Assembly: GCA_023105745.1 (NCBI GenBank) | Contig: JALGQZ010000008.1 | Span: 44,327,618-44,391,617 of the forward strand | Direction: 5' to 3' | Source: Austropuccinia psidii | Lineage: Eukaryota; Basidiomycota; Pucciniomycetes; Pucciniales; Sphaerophragmiaceae | Length of the DNA: 64,000 nt | Shown: piece by piece, positions 1 through 11,859 of the stretch | How the letters are laid out: each line of letters opens with the position of its first letter | Position numbering within the stretch: the stretch's first letter is position 1 | The notes under the pieces: model-generated | What the model was told of the DNA's origin: nothing | Database searches by the model: none | What the model saw: only the letters and a program-made list of their open reading frames with translations | Position numbers and translations under genes: made by a program

Positions 1-812
1 AATGGTTTTCACTGGGTTTAAGGTTTCTTACACACATTTTGACATGTTTTGAAGGCTTGAAACCAGGTATTACTATAGCAATGGGTGTGAAGGGACTAAA
101 ATGGCTAAAACCAGCATTCAATGATTCCATAAATGGATTTCCTGTTGTAACTGGGTTTCTCACAGATTATTAAAGTAAAATTTGTATACTGGAGTAATAA
201 AATTGGTGGCTATGAAAGAATTTCATCTTTTCCCCAGTTTTCTCTTCACATTAGAATATTTTACATTTAAAATTAGTTTAAAAGCTGCTATACCAATCAA
301 TGAAAGATTGAAACCATCTTTTTTATATAATTTTGAGACCTATAACCATGTGAAAAAATAATTATAATCATTTTTACTCTTGAACCACCCCAAAAGTGAA
401 TTAAAGCATCTTTCATCACTGTTGACTTTGTAGCTTTGTTTCCAAATTCACTCTGGTTACGTTTGGGTGTGTTTTCTCTTTGATATTATTTTTGGAGAAT
501 CTGCTCTTATATTAATTTACTTAAGTTATTTGCTCAGTTAAATCCAATTGAAATTGCTATTGAAGAAATTTCTTTCATAGCCATTAATATTTCTTGGAGA
601 GTATTTTTGGGATAAATTTTTATTGTTGGTAAAACAATAAATATTTATAACATCATTGTTTTATAATAACAAATTTAAAAGTGATAAATTTGGTTTGTTT
701 TTTCTCAAAACTCCTAAAATCTACTATTTTTAATTAAATCTCACCTTAAACAAATTTTGAGGACAGGAAAAGTACTTGATTTTGAATCAAAGTTTCATAT
801 ACACACCTTACA
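1..812 (+). repeat. Element A 5' LTR, 3' portion only
   Basis: An AT-rich stretch without coding potential. It ends in ACACACCTTACA and is followed directly by a primer-binding-site-like TTTGGGGACC. The same CCTTACA end closes solo LTR H (13859-15827, minus). Apart from the last 60 or so bases it is hard to align by eye to H or to the 3' LTR at 41961-43729, so how far the LTR reaches into this stretch is uncertain. The 5' end lies outside the window. Confidence 0.5.
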
Positions 813-830
813 TTTGGGGACCAGCCATAA
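813..830 (+). promoter_or_regulatory. Element A primer-binding site
   Basis: TTTGGGGACCAGCCATAA abuts the LTR end. It resembles the sites after the family 2 LTRs at 5322, 31863 (minus) and 49371. A PBS starting with TGG fits pairing with a tRNA 3' CCA end. I cannot name the tRNA. Confidence 0.55.
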
Positions 831-1040
831 TATCTTACCTGTGAAGTATTCTTTTAACCTTCTTAATCTTTCTTCTTATATTAAGAAAGTTAATCCATAA
901 AAAATACTTAAAATTCCAAAAAACTCATAAAAAATGATCCTTTTCATATTATAAGTGAGATTTTATTTTCAATTTCTCTTTTGATGAAGCCTTTTTTTAA
1001 TTTGAATTTTCCTTTTTGATTCATTTTAGTGTCTGAAAAC
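831..1040 (+). other. Element A leader, noncoding
   Basis: AT-rich untranslated leader between the primer-binding site and the first gag-like ATG at 1041. It ends in a pyrimidine-rich run and TTTTAG near 1030, which looks like a 3' splice site. The equivalent place in family 2 also looks like one. Nothing else is recognisable. Confidence 0.4.
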
Positions 1041-3520
1041 ATGGTAAGACAAGAAAACATTTAAACAGCATCAACAGCCACTAGCATTAATACAGCCAGT
1101 ATTGTTAATTCTGACCATAATAGGACTGTTATTATAGCTCAGAATAATCAAGAAGAGCCAATTTCTTCTGAATTGTTCAATTTTGATATTATTCATACTC
1201 TCAAAAAATCCAAAGATTTGGCCAATAGTAATTTGCTTACATATAATAACTATTTTCAAGCTCTTGTACTTATAATTATGCCTCAAACCAGATCAGGAGA
1301 AAGCTGTAACCCCTAAAGAAGCTCCCAAAAAGATTATACATGTGATTATGGCAGAAGCCAATCAGTTGAAGAAGGAAAGGGGTCAGTAAATGAATCCCAA
1401 ACTGTCAAATTATTCCATTATTAAGCTTATCAAAATGTTTCACCATCAAAAAGAGCTGAAATCACCACAAGAAGCCTTAGTGGACATATGCAAACCAGCC
1501 AGAAGGAATACAACAACGCACTTCAACAAAAAGAGAATCAAATTTCAGCATACCTTTGGAAAAACTTCATGAGCTCTCACCTGACTGTGGGAAAGTTTTT
1601 CAGCCATACCAATACTTGGAAGTTGCTTAATGGGTGGCATCCATTGATGGAAAAGGAGAACTTGAATTTTTTGACAGAAGAATGGAGAAAGAATAACACT
1701 CAACCACCCAAACATGTGCCAAACCCAGTCCCAGTGGCCAGCAGGAGCAATAACAACATGAAAAAGATTTCAAAAGCCCAGAAAAAGGGCAAGGGCAAGG
1801 CACCAGCCACAAAACCATACAGCCAGGGATAGAGAATTGCAAAGATTTGACAAGATTCCATGGAAAATGTGTTTCAGATGGCCAGAACCATGATAAAAAT
1901 GCAGAAGAGAGAGGAAGCCAGATTAAAATATCAGAAATTATTCCTGAGATTTTGAATGGAATTGCAACTTTTTAAATAGCCATAAATGATGTGAAAAGTC
2001 ATATTTCTGATAAAAATTCAAATATTTGTAACAATCTTAAAAATTTTTTTGAGTTTAAGCCAAATAAATGAAACATTTAGGTGTTTTGAGAAAGTTTTAA
2101 GAAAAATTAAAACATCAAATAATGACACTTTGTTTGCAAATAAAATAAGTGAACAATCTGCCATTATGAAAGAATTAACAAATAAATATCTTAAATTGAA
2201 TATTAATTACATAATTGAAACAATAATAAATATATTCAAGAGTATTATCAGAGCAGCTGATAAGAAAATACTTGATGATATTAAAAATGCATTTACTGAA
2301 GTAAAGAAAAATACCATTGCTTTGAAAAAGTGCTTTGATAACTCACAAGAATAAGTATCAAAATTAACACTTAAATTAAATAAAATTTTTTCTGATAATA
2401 CTACAAGGACAGAATTATGACAGGAAATGAAAATAAATGAAGAAATTAATAAAATTGAGTTTATAAATTTAATAGAAGGCTTTGAACATGAAGTCACAAA
2501 TTTTGCAAGGTGTAATACCAGTAAAATAAATGAAATTGAAAAACTACCAAACACCTTGCCAAGAATGTCTACACCTCTGAATAAAAGTGAGGGTATACGA
2601 GATTTCAACACACAAGTATTGGATGTAGAAACTTTAGAAATAAAAAATGAATTTTCCACTTATTTTCACAACTGGAAACCATAAATGGGCCAAGCACTTT
2701 TGAAAGAGGTGTCAAAAATTGAAGAATGGACTCACTTCAGCGGTGAGGGAGAATATGACAATATTGAATTAATCAGAGGTATTGAAATGATAAAAGAAGA
2801 ATTTGAATTACAAAAAAGATTGGTAACAGAAATATTTAACACCTTGTTTACCAAGTCAGCTCATATATGGTATATCAAGTTAAGAAAAGCACATGAACAC
2901 CAAAATTGGACTTTCTGGAAATACAAAATCATTAATAAGTGGGCCAATTATTCTTGAAGATTTCAAGTAAAGAAACCCTTTGAATCTTCAAATTTTAATT
3001 CTGAAAAATACAGAGCTTTACCATGGTTTTGGAAACAAAAAGGCAGGCTAACAGAATTATATCCTGACATATAAGAATTTATGATCAACAAAAAAACTCT
3101 TAGACAATGTGAAAGTGATTTGGGAAATTCTTTAAAAATAAATACAACTGAACAATCTTCAGCAGAGGATATTATAAATATATTGGAAGAAGTAGCCACA
3201 AGAACAAAAATTGGTTCAAGTAGGATGAATATTAAAACAAGGTTCAATAAACCTTGGAAAGATTATGTGGAAAAAATTCCCAAAGGAAATTCTAGTAATA
3301 TGAAATATAAATCTCAATAAAAAATAAGAAAATGCCATATTTTCCAAAGCACCACACATTTAGCTAATACATGTCCAAAAAGAGGGAAAATAAATGAAAT
3401 TAACATTGAAAGAGAACCTGATGTCGAGAAAGATGATGTTAATTAGGATAATTCAGATGATAAATCATCCATATTCTCTGAATCTCAAAATAATATATAA
3501 AATATTTATTTAACATTTGA
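1041..3520 (+). pseudogene. Element A gag remnant
   Basis: A chain of short open segments in shifting frames. It begins at the ATG at 1041 (MVRQEN...) and includes pieces at 1488-1832, 2049-2354, 2427-2684, 2685-2957 and 3081-3320. The segment 2685-2957 has the WxxFSGxGEYDxxE...IWY pattern shared with the gag cores of B (7500-7832), C (19597-19980) and G (about 61390-61700), so this is the retrotransposon Gag (capsid-like) domain. The zinc knuckle follows at 3333-3374 and is broken. Stops and frameshifts are frequent, and nothing here can make a full Gag. The gag is older and more diverged than that of family 2. Confidence 0.7.
3333..3374 (+). other. Element A degenerate CCHC zinc knuckle
   Basis: The translation reads CHIFQSTTHLANTC. 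It fits CX2CX4HX4C except that the second cysteine is phenylalanine, so zinc binding would be lost. It is homologous to CHNCGSTDHYANNC in B at 8135-8176. Confidence 0.6.
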
Positions 3521-3524
3521 CAAC

Positions 3525-3922
3525 ATGGAATATTACCTCAACTCACCACAATTGAGTAATAGTCAACTTGACTCATCAAAAATCCAAGATGCACAACTTA
3601 TGAAAGCCAAACCAAACATGGGAAAAGGTTATACAGCTTGCGACTCCTCCATAGCAGAAGTGGTGATTTATAAAAAACCCATTAAGCTCTTACTTGAAAA
3701 AGGAGCCTTCTGCTCCTGTTTTGGAGAATCTTTCCTTAAAAATTGTGTACCAAATTTTGAAGATCAACTATTACCAATTGATGGCATACAATTCAACAGT
3801 GAAAGAAATACAATGAAAGAATTGGGAATATATGAAAAAACTTTAAGATTTCAAAATATAAATGGCAATTTAAGAAGTAATTCTGAATTTGATATTATAG
3901 AAAATTGCTGTAGTACCCATTC
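3525..3922 (+). pseudogene. Element A retropepsin remnant, cut by element B
   Basis: This is an aspartic protease remnant aligned with the protease of C (18778-19533, minus). The C motif DSGAHCS is represented here by EKGAFCS, so the catalytic aspartate is gone. Downstream positions such as the LR..SEF stretch still match the C and B copies. The reading frame runs to 3922, where element B begins, and resumes at 34806 in the same frame (…NYLIMYGIDLND…). That seamless join shows that B inserted into this codon region. Confidence 0.7.
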
Positions 3923-5321
3923 TGTCAGCCTGTGACTCAAAAACAGAGCACAAGCATGACAGCCAAATACCATAAATCAATGGTATATCCAAGATACCAC
4001 CAAAGAATAGAACTAAGCCAAATCAGCTCAAAAGGTATCAAAAGAAAGGAAAACTCACCCCTTCCAAAATATACAAGTCCCATCATCATAGGACAAAGAA
4101 TAACAAAGTTATTCCTGCTCAAAGTTGTTACTGAGCAGAAACCTTAATTTTCAGCTCTCATCTGAAATACAGAGTAAGAGGCTTAACCCCATCAAATGGG
4201 TATTTAAAATTAATCTCTAAGTCAGGGCTATCCAGTGGTATTAGCCAAACTGAACTAGCACCAGAATTACAAAAGTTATGAACAAAATAAGGTCAAACAA
4301 GGGTGAATAAAATATTCACCTCTCATCTAACTTCTACAGTTTCAGTGTGAGATACCTAAAGTGGGGTATTTTTAAAAAGAAAACAATCAGGTTTATCTGA
4401 TGGTTCCATCCATTTCCCCACATCTCATCTAGGACAAGAGTTATGGGGCAAAAAAGCTCCATACAGTTCTTAAGCAAAACATACATATGTATAAAAAATT
4501 TTGTACATGGCATAACTTTGCCATAATTAATGATAAGCATATCAAGTGAGGAACCATTGTGTAGAGCACATCTAGGGCTACACAATGAACCAATTTTGAG
4601 CTTGATATCTCAAAAACTGACAAAGGTATGGCAGTTTTAAGCTCAAAATCCCACAGTTAGACCAATACAGTCTCACTGTTGGATATTCTCCCATAAGTAT
4701 GATTATGAGGTGTCAAATAGACAAAGAAGAATGTTTATACTTTTATACCTCATATTTCATTCAATACTGGGGTCCCATACAGGTTCTGTACAGCATTCTA
4801 TGCGTCATACATGTCAGAAGAGGGCTATGTGGTCCCGAGATGAAAATTTTCACCCTGTATTGGTGAAAACTGCCCACATGTGGTTTAAAAACCACATCTG
4901 AGCCCAATACAGAGCATACAGGTACCATGAAAGCCACAAGCCAGTACTCTGAAGTGAAAACTCTTCACTTCCTCTACATGGATGGTCTAGAGGGCCATTC
5001 CACCCCACTTTAGGATAAAAGGAGGCCTTTTCTCCACCAGAAAAGGTTACCCCATCCTTCTCTTTAATTCCTATGTAGTAAAACTGTCAAAAAAAGTTAT
5101 ACTCTTGGAAAATAACCAGGTTATACTATAAACTTTAGCATTGTAATCCAACAGGTAAAGCTGCACCCAGGGCTTTCAACAGGGCTCACCACCACTAATA
5201 ATTATTAGTAAAGCCCTTTATTTCTATTAAAACCTATTTTTAGCCTTATTATCTATGTCAAAGTCATAGTTTAGGTTGTAAATACTCTTTATTATTACCT
5301 CTTCATAGACTCACCCTGACA
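3923..5321 (+). repeat. Element B 5' LTR
   Basis: Begins TGTCAGCCTGTGACTC and ends GACTCACCCTGACA, so the ends are the 6-bp inverted repeat TGTCAG/CTGACA. It is homologous to 33399-34800 (same strand), to 12060-13495 and 31864-33302 (opposite strand) and to 47958-49370. It contains no coding region. Confidence 0.92.
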
Positions 5322-5340
5322 TTTTGGGGGCCTGGTCATA
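5322..5340 (+). promoter_or_regulatory. Element B primer-binding site
   Basis: TTTTGGGGGCCTGGTCAT follows the LTR end directly. C carries nearly the same sequence on the minus strand (31846-31863) and G has TTTGGGGACCTGACCAT at 49371. The TGG core fits a tRNA CCA end. The tRNA is unidentified. Confidence 0.65.
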
Positions 5341-5944
5341 TTTTTTTAACCTTTTTTGGACCTCATTAGTGAGTTTTTTCTCTTATTTTCTTGATTCTGA
5401 CATTTTTTTCCTTTTTTTCGCATTAAAGTAGTTTAGAAATAAATATAATACACATCTTCTATTTATTCTTAAAGTGGTATATGACTATATAACACTAAAC
5501 CTTCCTATCTTTCATTGCATTGTTTCATGGTTGATTATAATTTAATCACCACAAAACCCTTATTTTTGGTGTGTTTTACATATTTAAACACTTTAAGCCA
5601 TTGATATAGTCTATTTTTTAATTAAATAAGGACACCTCTTACTGTAAAACCAACAGTTGAGGCGTGGTTGGGTATATTGTTCATTTCAATCACCCTCTTA
5701 CATAACCATTTCTTCATATTACACTTGCTAATTAAAAGTTAATCTGTGAGATAATGGTATACAAACAGTGTTCTAGATATCTGTAAACTGTATTTCTGAT
5801 GTGGAATTGTTGATTCAATTACACTGTCATAATACAAGGGCATAATATAGAAATATAGTGCCAAGAGGCCATTCTTAGATGTGCAAACAGCATTTTAAGA
5901 AGTCTTAACTGACAATAATCCCTCTTTTTTTCTATCTGATTCAG
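5341..5944 (+). other. Element B leader with candidate leader intron 5369-5944
   Basis: A noncoding AT-rich leader. GTGAGT occurs at 5369-5374, and a pyrimidine tract followed by CTGATTCAG ends at 5944. The gag frame is open from this AG onward without an ATG. G has the same two signals at 49426 and 49982. C keeps the 3' signal, but its 5' signal is ATGAGT. A spliced leader is possible but not shown. Confidence 0.4.
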
Positions 5945-6244
5945 TGGAAGAAAAATAAATCCCACTGGAGACCAACTCACAGACCAGAATACCAGTGACA
6001 CCCTCTGAAACAAAGGGAAGCAAGGGCAAAGGAAAGACATACAGTGAAGGCATTATAACAGCTAAAATGTGGACACCCATTGCCACTCAGAGGAATAGAA
6101 AACCACAAAACTCTGCATCAATACAAGGTAAACCAACCTTGACAACTTGTACAGGAAATATTACAGTCATTAACCCAGTTGTAACCTCTAAAGGTAAATT
6201 TCCAAAATCAGCAGACAACAAATCTGTACAAGGCACAAGAAAAG

Positions 6245-6312
6245 GTAAATAACCTAAGAACATGAAATTTTTGACTGCTTGCAGACACTGTTATGTCACC
6301 TTTACAGCTCAG
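6245..6312 (+). other. Element B 68-nt spliceosomal-type intron in gag
   Basis: GTAAAT begins at 6245 right after exon AAAAG and CTCAG ends at 6312. Removing it joins exon 1 to the -1-shifted downstream frame (…TRK|ETLVSKG…). The same 68-nt segment with the same splice ends occurs in C (30877-30944, minus) and G (50283-50350). The branch-point-like CTGAT/CTAAT of C and G is CTGTT here. Confidence 0.75.
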
Positions 6313-8134
6313 AGACCTTGGTTTCCAAAGGCATGAGCCAGAGGACAGAGAAGGCTTGTCCAGAACCAGAATACCTGGAAGAAAACACCTTGGACACAGT
6401 GGTGGATGGAAAGAAATTGAGGGAAATAAACCCACTCGGCCATTCACATCCCAATTCAACAGAAACCTCAAACCAGAGGACTGGAAGGCTATGGATCAAG
6501 TTTTTCAGCTCCACCAACTCCTCAAAGACCTGTTTCAATGGAGCATGGACAACAAGAGGTTCAACCTGGCATCCCACTGGGCAGAAGTTGGAGCAAGTTC
6601 CAGAAGATCTGTCTTAAAGAGATAGACTTCGGAGAACTTATGGTAATCATCAAAGGTTGGAATCCCACCAGGAAGTCCAGACTCCTGGAGGTGAGGGCAA
6701 GCAAGATAAGGGAGAATCAAGCCACTATACAAGCTATAGAAGAACAACTCACCCAGACAGGGCATACTAAAATTACTTCAGGCTCACAAGGAGTAGACCA
6801 AACCAGCTCTACAGTGGCTTCACACCATTCAGGAACCAACAGATCAGTGGCCAAGAATCATCATTATTCACAATCCCAGGAAGTTTCCAGGAGAAGACAA
6901 GGATACAAGGGCAAAAAAAAGACCACCTTCAACTAAAGGAAGACAGAATCAGACACAATGATACAGAAGCTGTTGGATTTGGTGAAAGAAGTGCGCAAGA
7001 ACCAGAAGTAGTTGTACATAACTCTAGAATTAGTAGTCCTATTAATAGAAATATTACCCCCACTCAGATTGAACATAATGTTGCCGCACCTTAGAGTAAC
7101 TTAAACAGTGATGCACTGTGGTTACAAATTTCCCAATTTTCTGAGAAAACTCAAAAGAAGCTTTCAGAACTTGAAGCAAGCCATGAGAGGATGAAAAAAT
7201 TGACCGCCTCCATGGAAAAAATTGTTAAAAATCTTCAAGAAGGACATGCTCAATTGAGCAAAGCCTCTGAAGAAACCAACAAAAGACTGAATCTAGTATT
7301 TGAAGAACAACAACACAGCAAAAGGGACAGGGATTGTCTTGATCAAGAAATAAACAAACTGTTCAATTTCAACCATAACTTGAAGCCTCACCCACAAAGG
7401 CATGTTATGGATAATCCATATCACCAAGAGGACATCAAACCAGATGCCATGTTGGTGAATAAGACAAGATCTCCATCTCAATACCAAGATTGAGATAATA
7501 TGTATTATTCTGAGAAGGAAACCTCAAAACAGCTTCCTGAGGCCTCAATCTGGCCTAAATTCTCTGGTACAGGAGAATATGATCATATGGAGCTCATATA
7601 TTATATTGATGTACCCAGTATACCAGACTACTGGATTACTGCTAGACTTAATACAGAATTTAAAGGACATGCTAGTATTTGGTACACAGAAATGAAAGAA
7701 ATACATGGCAGGAGGAACTGGCCATGGTGGAAGAGTCAAATCATCCAAACGTACAGAAATGGTACTTTGATATGGAAAAGGACCATGTTTTTTGAAAATG
7801 ACAAGTATTCAGTGGACAAACATTCATATTAATGGTGTCTTAGATAGTATACAAGACTCAAAGCCATTGATCCTCAAATGACATTCAGATGAGGAATCAC
7901 AAACTACTTACACAAATTCCAGGAGAACTAGAGCATGCAGTAAAAGGCAGATACAGCCAAAATTGCACTCTTGATGACATTGCAAATACCTTACAAGACA
8001 TAAGGAAAAGAAAAAATATAGGGAAATATTCCCCATATAAAAGAAGTGGTTTCAAAGAGAAACAACCTTTTGGGGTGGAGTTCAAAGACAAACCCAAAGA
8101 AAGAGTGGAAGAAGTGACTAAGAAGAAACATTCT

Positions 8135-8176
8135 TGTCACAATTGTGGCTCAACAGACCACTATGCCAACAACTGT
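8135..8176 (+). other. Element B CCHC zinc knuckle
   Basis: The sequence CHNCGSTDHYANNC fits CX2CX4HX4C exactly and is the nucleic-acid-binding knuckle of Gag nucleocapsid. It lies before an acidic Ser/Glu-rich linker leading to the protease. Confidence 0.85.
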
Positions 8177-8344
8177 CAAAAGGAAAAGAAAAAGGTCTAT
8201 GCCATTGAGAAAGTCACAGAGGAGGAATACCCCTCAGAGGATTCTGAATCAAACTCTTTGGGAGATGCCATAAGAGAACAATATGATGAGGAGCAAGACC
8301 CAAGAGAGGAATTTCTAGTGGAATACCAAGAGGAACCCCACTAG

Positions 8345-8772
8345 AAATTCAGAACATAGAGTTGGAAGCAGGAATTCCACAAGACACTGCCACTAAAAAC
8401 CTGTGCAAACATACACAGGATGCACAGACATTACTGGTCACACCAACCAAAGGAATGGCATACATACATGGGACAGCCACAAAAATGACTGTTTGAATTG
8501 ACAATTCTCAGCACCCATTGATCATTTACAGTGGGGCACACTGCTCCATAGTGTCCAGAAGTTTCCTGGACAATCACTTCCCAAATTGGGAAAAACAGCT
8601 CTTTCCAACAAAGGCAAAAAACTTCAAAAGTGCTTCAAGGAAGATGACTTCCATTGGGACAATTATCAAAGAGATAATTATAGCCCACACAAATGGTAAT
8701 ATCAGACTCAATCCAGAGTTTGTAGTGCTTGATGATGCCCACATCCAAGGGTTCTTACTGGGGACAGATTAA
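8345..8772 (+). pseudogene. Element B retropepsin remnant
   Basis: Aspartic protease remnant. The active-site stretch reads YSGAHCS where C has DSGAHCS, so the catalytic Asp is replaced by Tyr. The following region (NHFPNWEKQLFPTKAKNF) is nearly identical to C. The segment ends at an in-frame TAA after the residues GTD, and the same TAA occurs at the same codon in C (18778-18780, minus), whereas G has a Tyr codon there. It cannot function as a protease. Confidence 0.75.
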
Positions 8773-9830
8773 CAGAGGATGTATGGCATTGATATTTACA
8801 ATAGTAAAAACAGGCACATTGCCATTGGTACCAACAAGGAAAAGAAATTTTCACTTGATATATACCAAATATCTTCCCAGAATCCACTGGAAGAACTACC
8901 AAATGAATTGAGAGAGGGCCAGTTCAGCACTACCCTCACCAGTAAACAGAAACTAAGGTTGCTGAATATGCTGAGGAATGATAGACCAGCATTTGCCATT
9001 GGTTAAGAACCATTAGGCAAAATTAGAGGTCATGATATAGAACTATATCTGGATGTGGAAAGACCTTATCCACCCATGCTCAGGAGACCTCCATACCCAG
9101 CAAGTCTGGAGACTAGGAAGGAAATTGAAAAACACATCAATGAACTCCTAGACATGGATGTAATAAGAAAGATTGGACACAATAAAATTGTGGAAATCAC
9201 CACTCCTGTCCTGATCACCTGGCATGATGGAAAATCTAGACTGTGTGGAGATTTCAGAACTCTGAACAACTACAAAAAACCTGACAGGTAACCTATACCT
9301 AGGATACCTCATGCCTTAGATAAACTGGAAAAAGCCAAATACATAACCAAAATGGATTGTATGAAATGTTTCCACCAGAATTGAGTTAAACAAAAATCCA
9401 TGAAATTACTCAGAATAATATGCCATATGGGCATATATGAGTACACCAGGATGCTATTTGGCATCAAAAATGCACCAGCCCACTTCCAAAGGATGATGGA
9501 AACAATATTTCAAGATGAAATATTGGAAGTCTGGATGGTAGTATATATTGATAAAATCATTATATACTCAGAGACATGGGAAGACTATGTGCAGTACATA
9601 GACAGAGTCCTCAGTAAATGCACACCCATCAATCTGAACATTTGACTTGAAAATTGCAATTTTGGCCAACAAGAGCTACTTGCTCTAGGACACAAAGTCT
9701 CAGGTCTTAGTCTGGCAATAGACCAGAAAAAAGTAGCAGCAGTACTGCAAAAGCCAGTACCAAAAAATGAAAGAGATGCAATATTTCCTTGAGTTTGCTA
9801 GCTAATATAAAAGCCACCTCAAACATTTTG
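8773..9830 (+). pseudogene. Element B reverse transcriptase remnant
   Basis: Open segments at 8779-9006, 9055-9291 and 9400-9645 carry the Gypsy RT order: RPYPPMLRRPPYP, the GDFRTLNNYKKPDR palm segment, FGIKNAPAHFQRMM and the catalytic loop. The loop reads VYIDKIII instead of YIDD, so one catalytic aspartate is lost. Several stops (for example just after PDR near 9289) break the frame. Downstream of 9650 the connection region (NFGQQELLALGHKVSGLSLA) is still readable. Confidence 0.78.
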
Positions 9831-10423
9831 CCTACATAACTAGTAGTATATACAAGTTATGTTCAAAAGATGTAGTTTTTGAGATTACCAAGGAAAGAAG
9901 GGATGCATATGAGATGATCAAACATGAACTCACAAATGAACCTGTACTCATCTTGCCTGACTTTGAACTACCATTAAAGCTATACATAGATGCAGCATGT
10001 AGCCAAGGCTTAGGAGCAGCAATTAACCAGATACACATTGTAGATAGTGAACCAAGAAAGGGAGGAATATGCTACATCTCTAGGCTACTGGAAGATTCAA
10101 AAGCCAGGTATGGGGCCAACCAGACTGAATGTTTATGCTTAGTCTGGGCTCTAGAGACACTCCACTATTATTTGGAGGCTGCAGTATTTGAAGTCTACAC
10201 AGACTGAACAGACTTGAAGTCTTTACTGAACATGAATACTACCAATAGACACATGTTGAGATGGCAAATAGCCATCCGAGAGTATAGAGGCAATATGACC
10301 ATCATATAAAAAGAGGGTAAAAGTCATACCAATGCAGTTGGCCTCAGCAGATGGCCACTGGATAATGTCAAAAGCGACCCAGCTTATGAACCTGAAGTAG
10401 CAGCCAAGATCCCTATCCATTTC
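9831..10423 (+). pseudogene. Element B RNase H remnant
   Basis: The segment 9914-10207 reads LPLKLYIDAACSQGLGAA, then a TECLCLVWALETLHYYLEAA stretch, then FEVYTD. These match the Asp-, Glu- and Asp-bearing RNase H motifs. A TGA follows YTD, where C continues with a Cys codon. The NADG-like tail near 10330 is damaged. Confidence 0.72.
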
Positions 10424-11859
10424 ATGGAATTAAATAGGAGGACAAACTCTGGATTTTCTGAATGGGAACCAGAAAGTAGTACCTCAGACAGGGGAGACAC
10501 TAATTCAGAAGGAACAGAAACTCCCATATTGGGAATAAGCTCCTCACAACTGAATAATGACTACTTCAGTGCAGTAATAAAGACATATGCCAAACACAAA
10601 CAGGGTGGCATACTGTTGCAACTTCTTCAACAGAAGTACAGGAGCCCAGAACTGGAATCCCAGCTAGAGGAATCCTGGTTGAGGGACTATAAGGAAAATA
10701 AATATTTCCTTATAGATGGCCTGCTCTACCATAGAGAGAAAAACACAAGTGCACTCACAGTAGTAGACAGAGACCATATATGCTTGATCCTGCAGGAATG
10801 CCATGAATGCCCCTATATGGGACACATGAGTGAAGACAGGACCAAGGAAAGGGTAGTAAGCACAGCTTTGTGGCCCAAATGGTAATGAGAAGTTAGTGAA
10901 TGTATCAACACTTGTGAAAGATGCCAGAAGGAAAATAGAAAACATGGGAAAAAGTATGGACTACTTCAACAGATAGAAGAACCCAAACACCCATGGGAAA
11001 CCATCAATATGGACTGGGTTACAGGACTTGTCCTTGGAGGAAAAGAAAACTTCAATGATTTCCTGATCATAATTTATAGGTTCAGCAAGAGTGTGAGGTG
11101 GCTGCCATGTCACAAGGAGGATACAGCAATGGATACTGCCTTGTTATTTTGGAATAACATAATATCCACCTGTGGAGTCCCTAAAATTATCAACAGTGAT
11201 AGGGACCCAAAATTCACATCAGAATTTTGGACCAACTTGTATGACATGCTTGGTACTAAACTTGCATTCTACACAGCTTACCATCCACAAACAGATGGCC
11301 TAGCTGAAAGGATGATCCAAACCATGGAAGATATCCTTAGAAGGTTCTGTGCATATGGCATGGAATACAAAGACCATGAAGGATACACCCATGACTGGGT
11401 TACCCTTCTAACAGAAGTCCAACTGGCTTATAATACTGTCAGCATTTTACCACAGGAAGATCACCTTCACTGGTAGAAAAAGGGTGAAACCCCCTATTGC
11501 CTGTGGATCATTTGAAGAAGAATCATCCAACTATCCACCCCACATCCAAGGAATTACATGATATGTGGAAGAAGGCTTGTGACACAGCTGCCAAATGCAT
11601 AGCTGAGGCAAAAGAATACAACAAACAGAGGTGGGAAAAATCACACATGGAACCTGACTTTAAAGAGGGGGACAAAGTGTTAGTGTCTACACTAAACTTC
11701 AATAATATTAAGGGACCAAAGAAGATGACAGACTCATTTTTAGGGCCTTTCAATATCATTCAGCTGATAGGGAAAAACCAAGTGGAAGTCAGAATCACAG
11801 AGGAATTTTCTAGGAAACAACCAGTGTTCCCAGTGAGTCTGGTTAAACCATACTTCTAG
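10424..11859 (+). pseudogene. Element B integrase remnant
   Basis: Three segments, at 10424-10885, 11009-11476 and 11497-11859. The N-terminal zinc finger is represented by HREK…HECPYMGHMSEDRTKER followed by CERCQ after two stops at about 10883-10890. The catalytic core keeps MDWVTGL, the [12 protein letters not shown] segment and the [14 protein letters not shown] segment (D, D and E). The C-terminal part reads EPDFKEGDKVLVST…GPFNIIQLIGKNQVEV. A frameshift after PQED near 11460 and a TAG after PYF at 11859 interrupt it. Confidence 0.8.

Larger units (their letters stand above)
5945..8344 (+). pseudogene. Element B gag remnant (two exons, several frameshifts)
   Basis: The frame opens at 5944 after a splice-acceptor-like CAG, with a stop a few codons later. 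Exon 1 runs to 6244 (…IATQRNRKP…). A 68-nt intron follows, then exon 2 from 6313, which has a frameshift near 6600. Further segments are at 7191-7493, 7500-7832 (the Gag core with FSGTGEYDHME and the HGRRNWPWW stretch) and 7889-8344 (nucleocapsid part). The CX2CX4HX4C knuckle CHNCGSTDHYANNC is intact at 8135-8176. Comparison with C and G identifies the true frame in each segment. Relative to C, a few codons are missing between YID and VP near 7606. This copy cannot make Gag. Confidence 0.78.

Noticed and set aside
5322..5340. Self-priming in family 2 like that proposed for family 3
   Set aside because: The complement of the PBS shares only about eight bases (ATGACCA) with the family 2 LTR, and the PBS has the TGG expected of tRNA priming.
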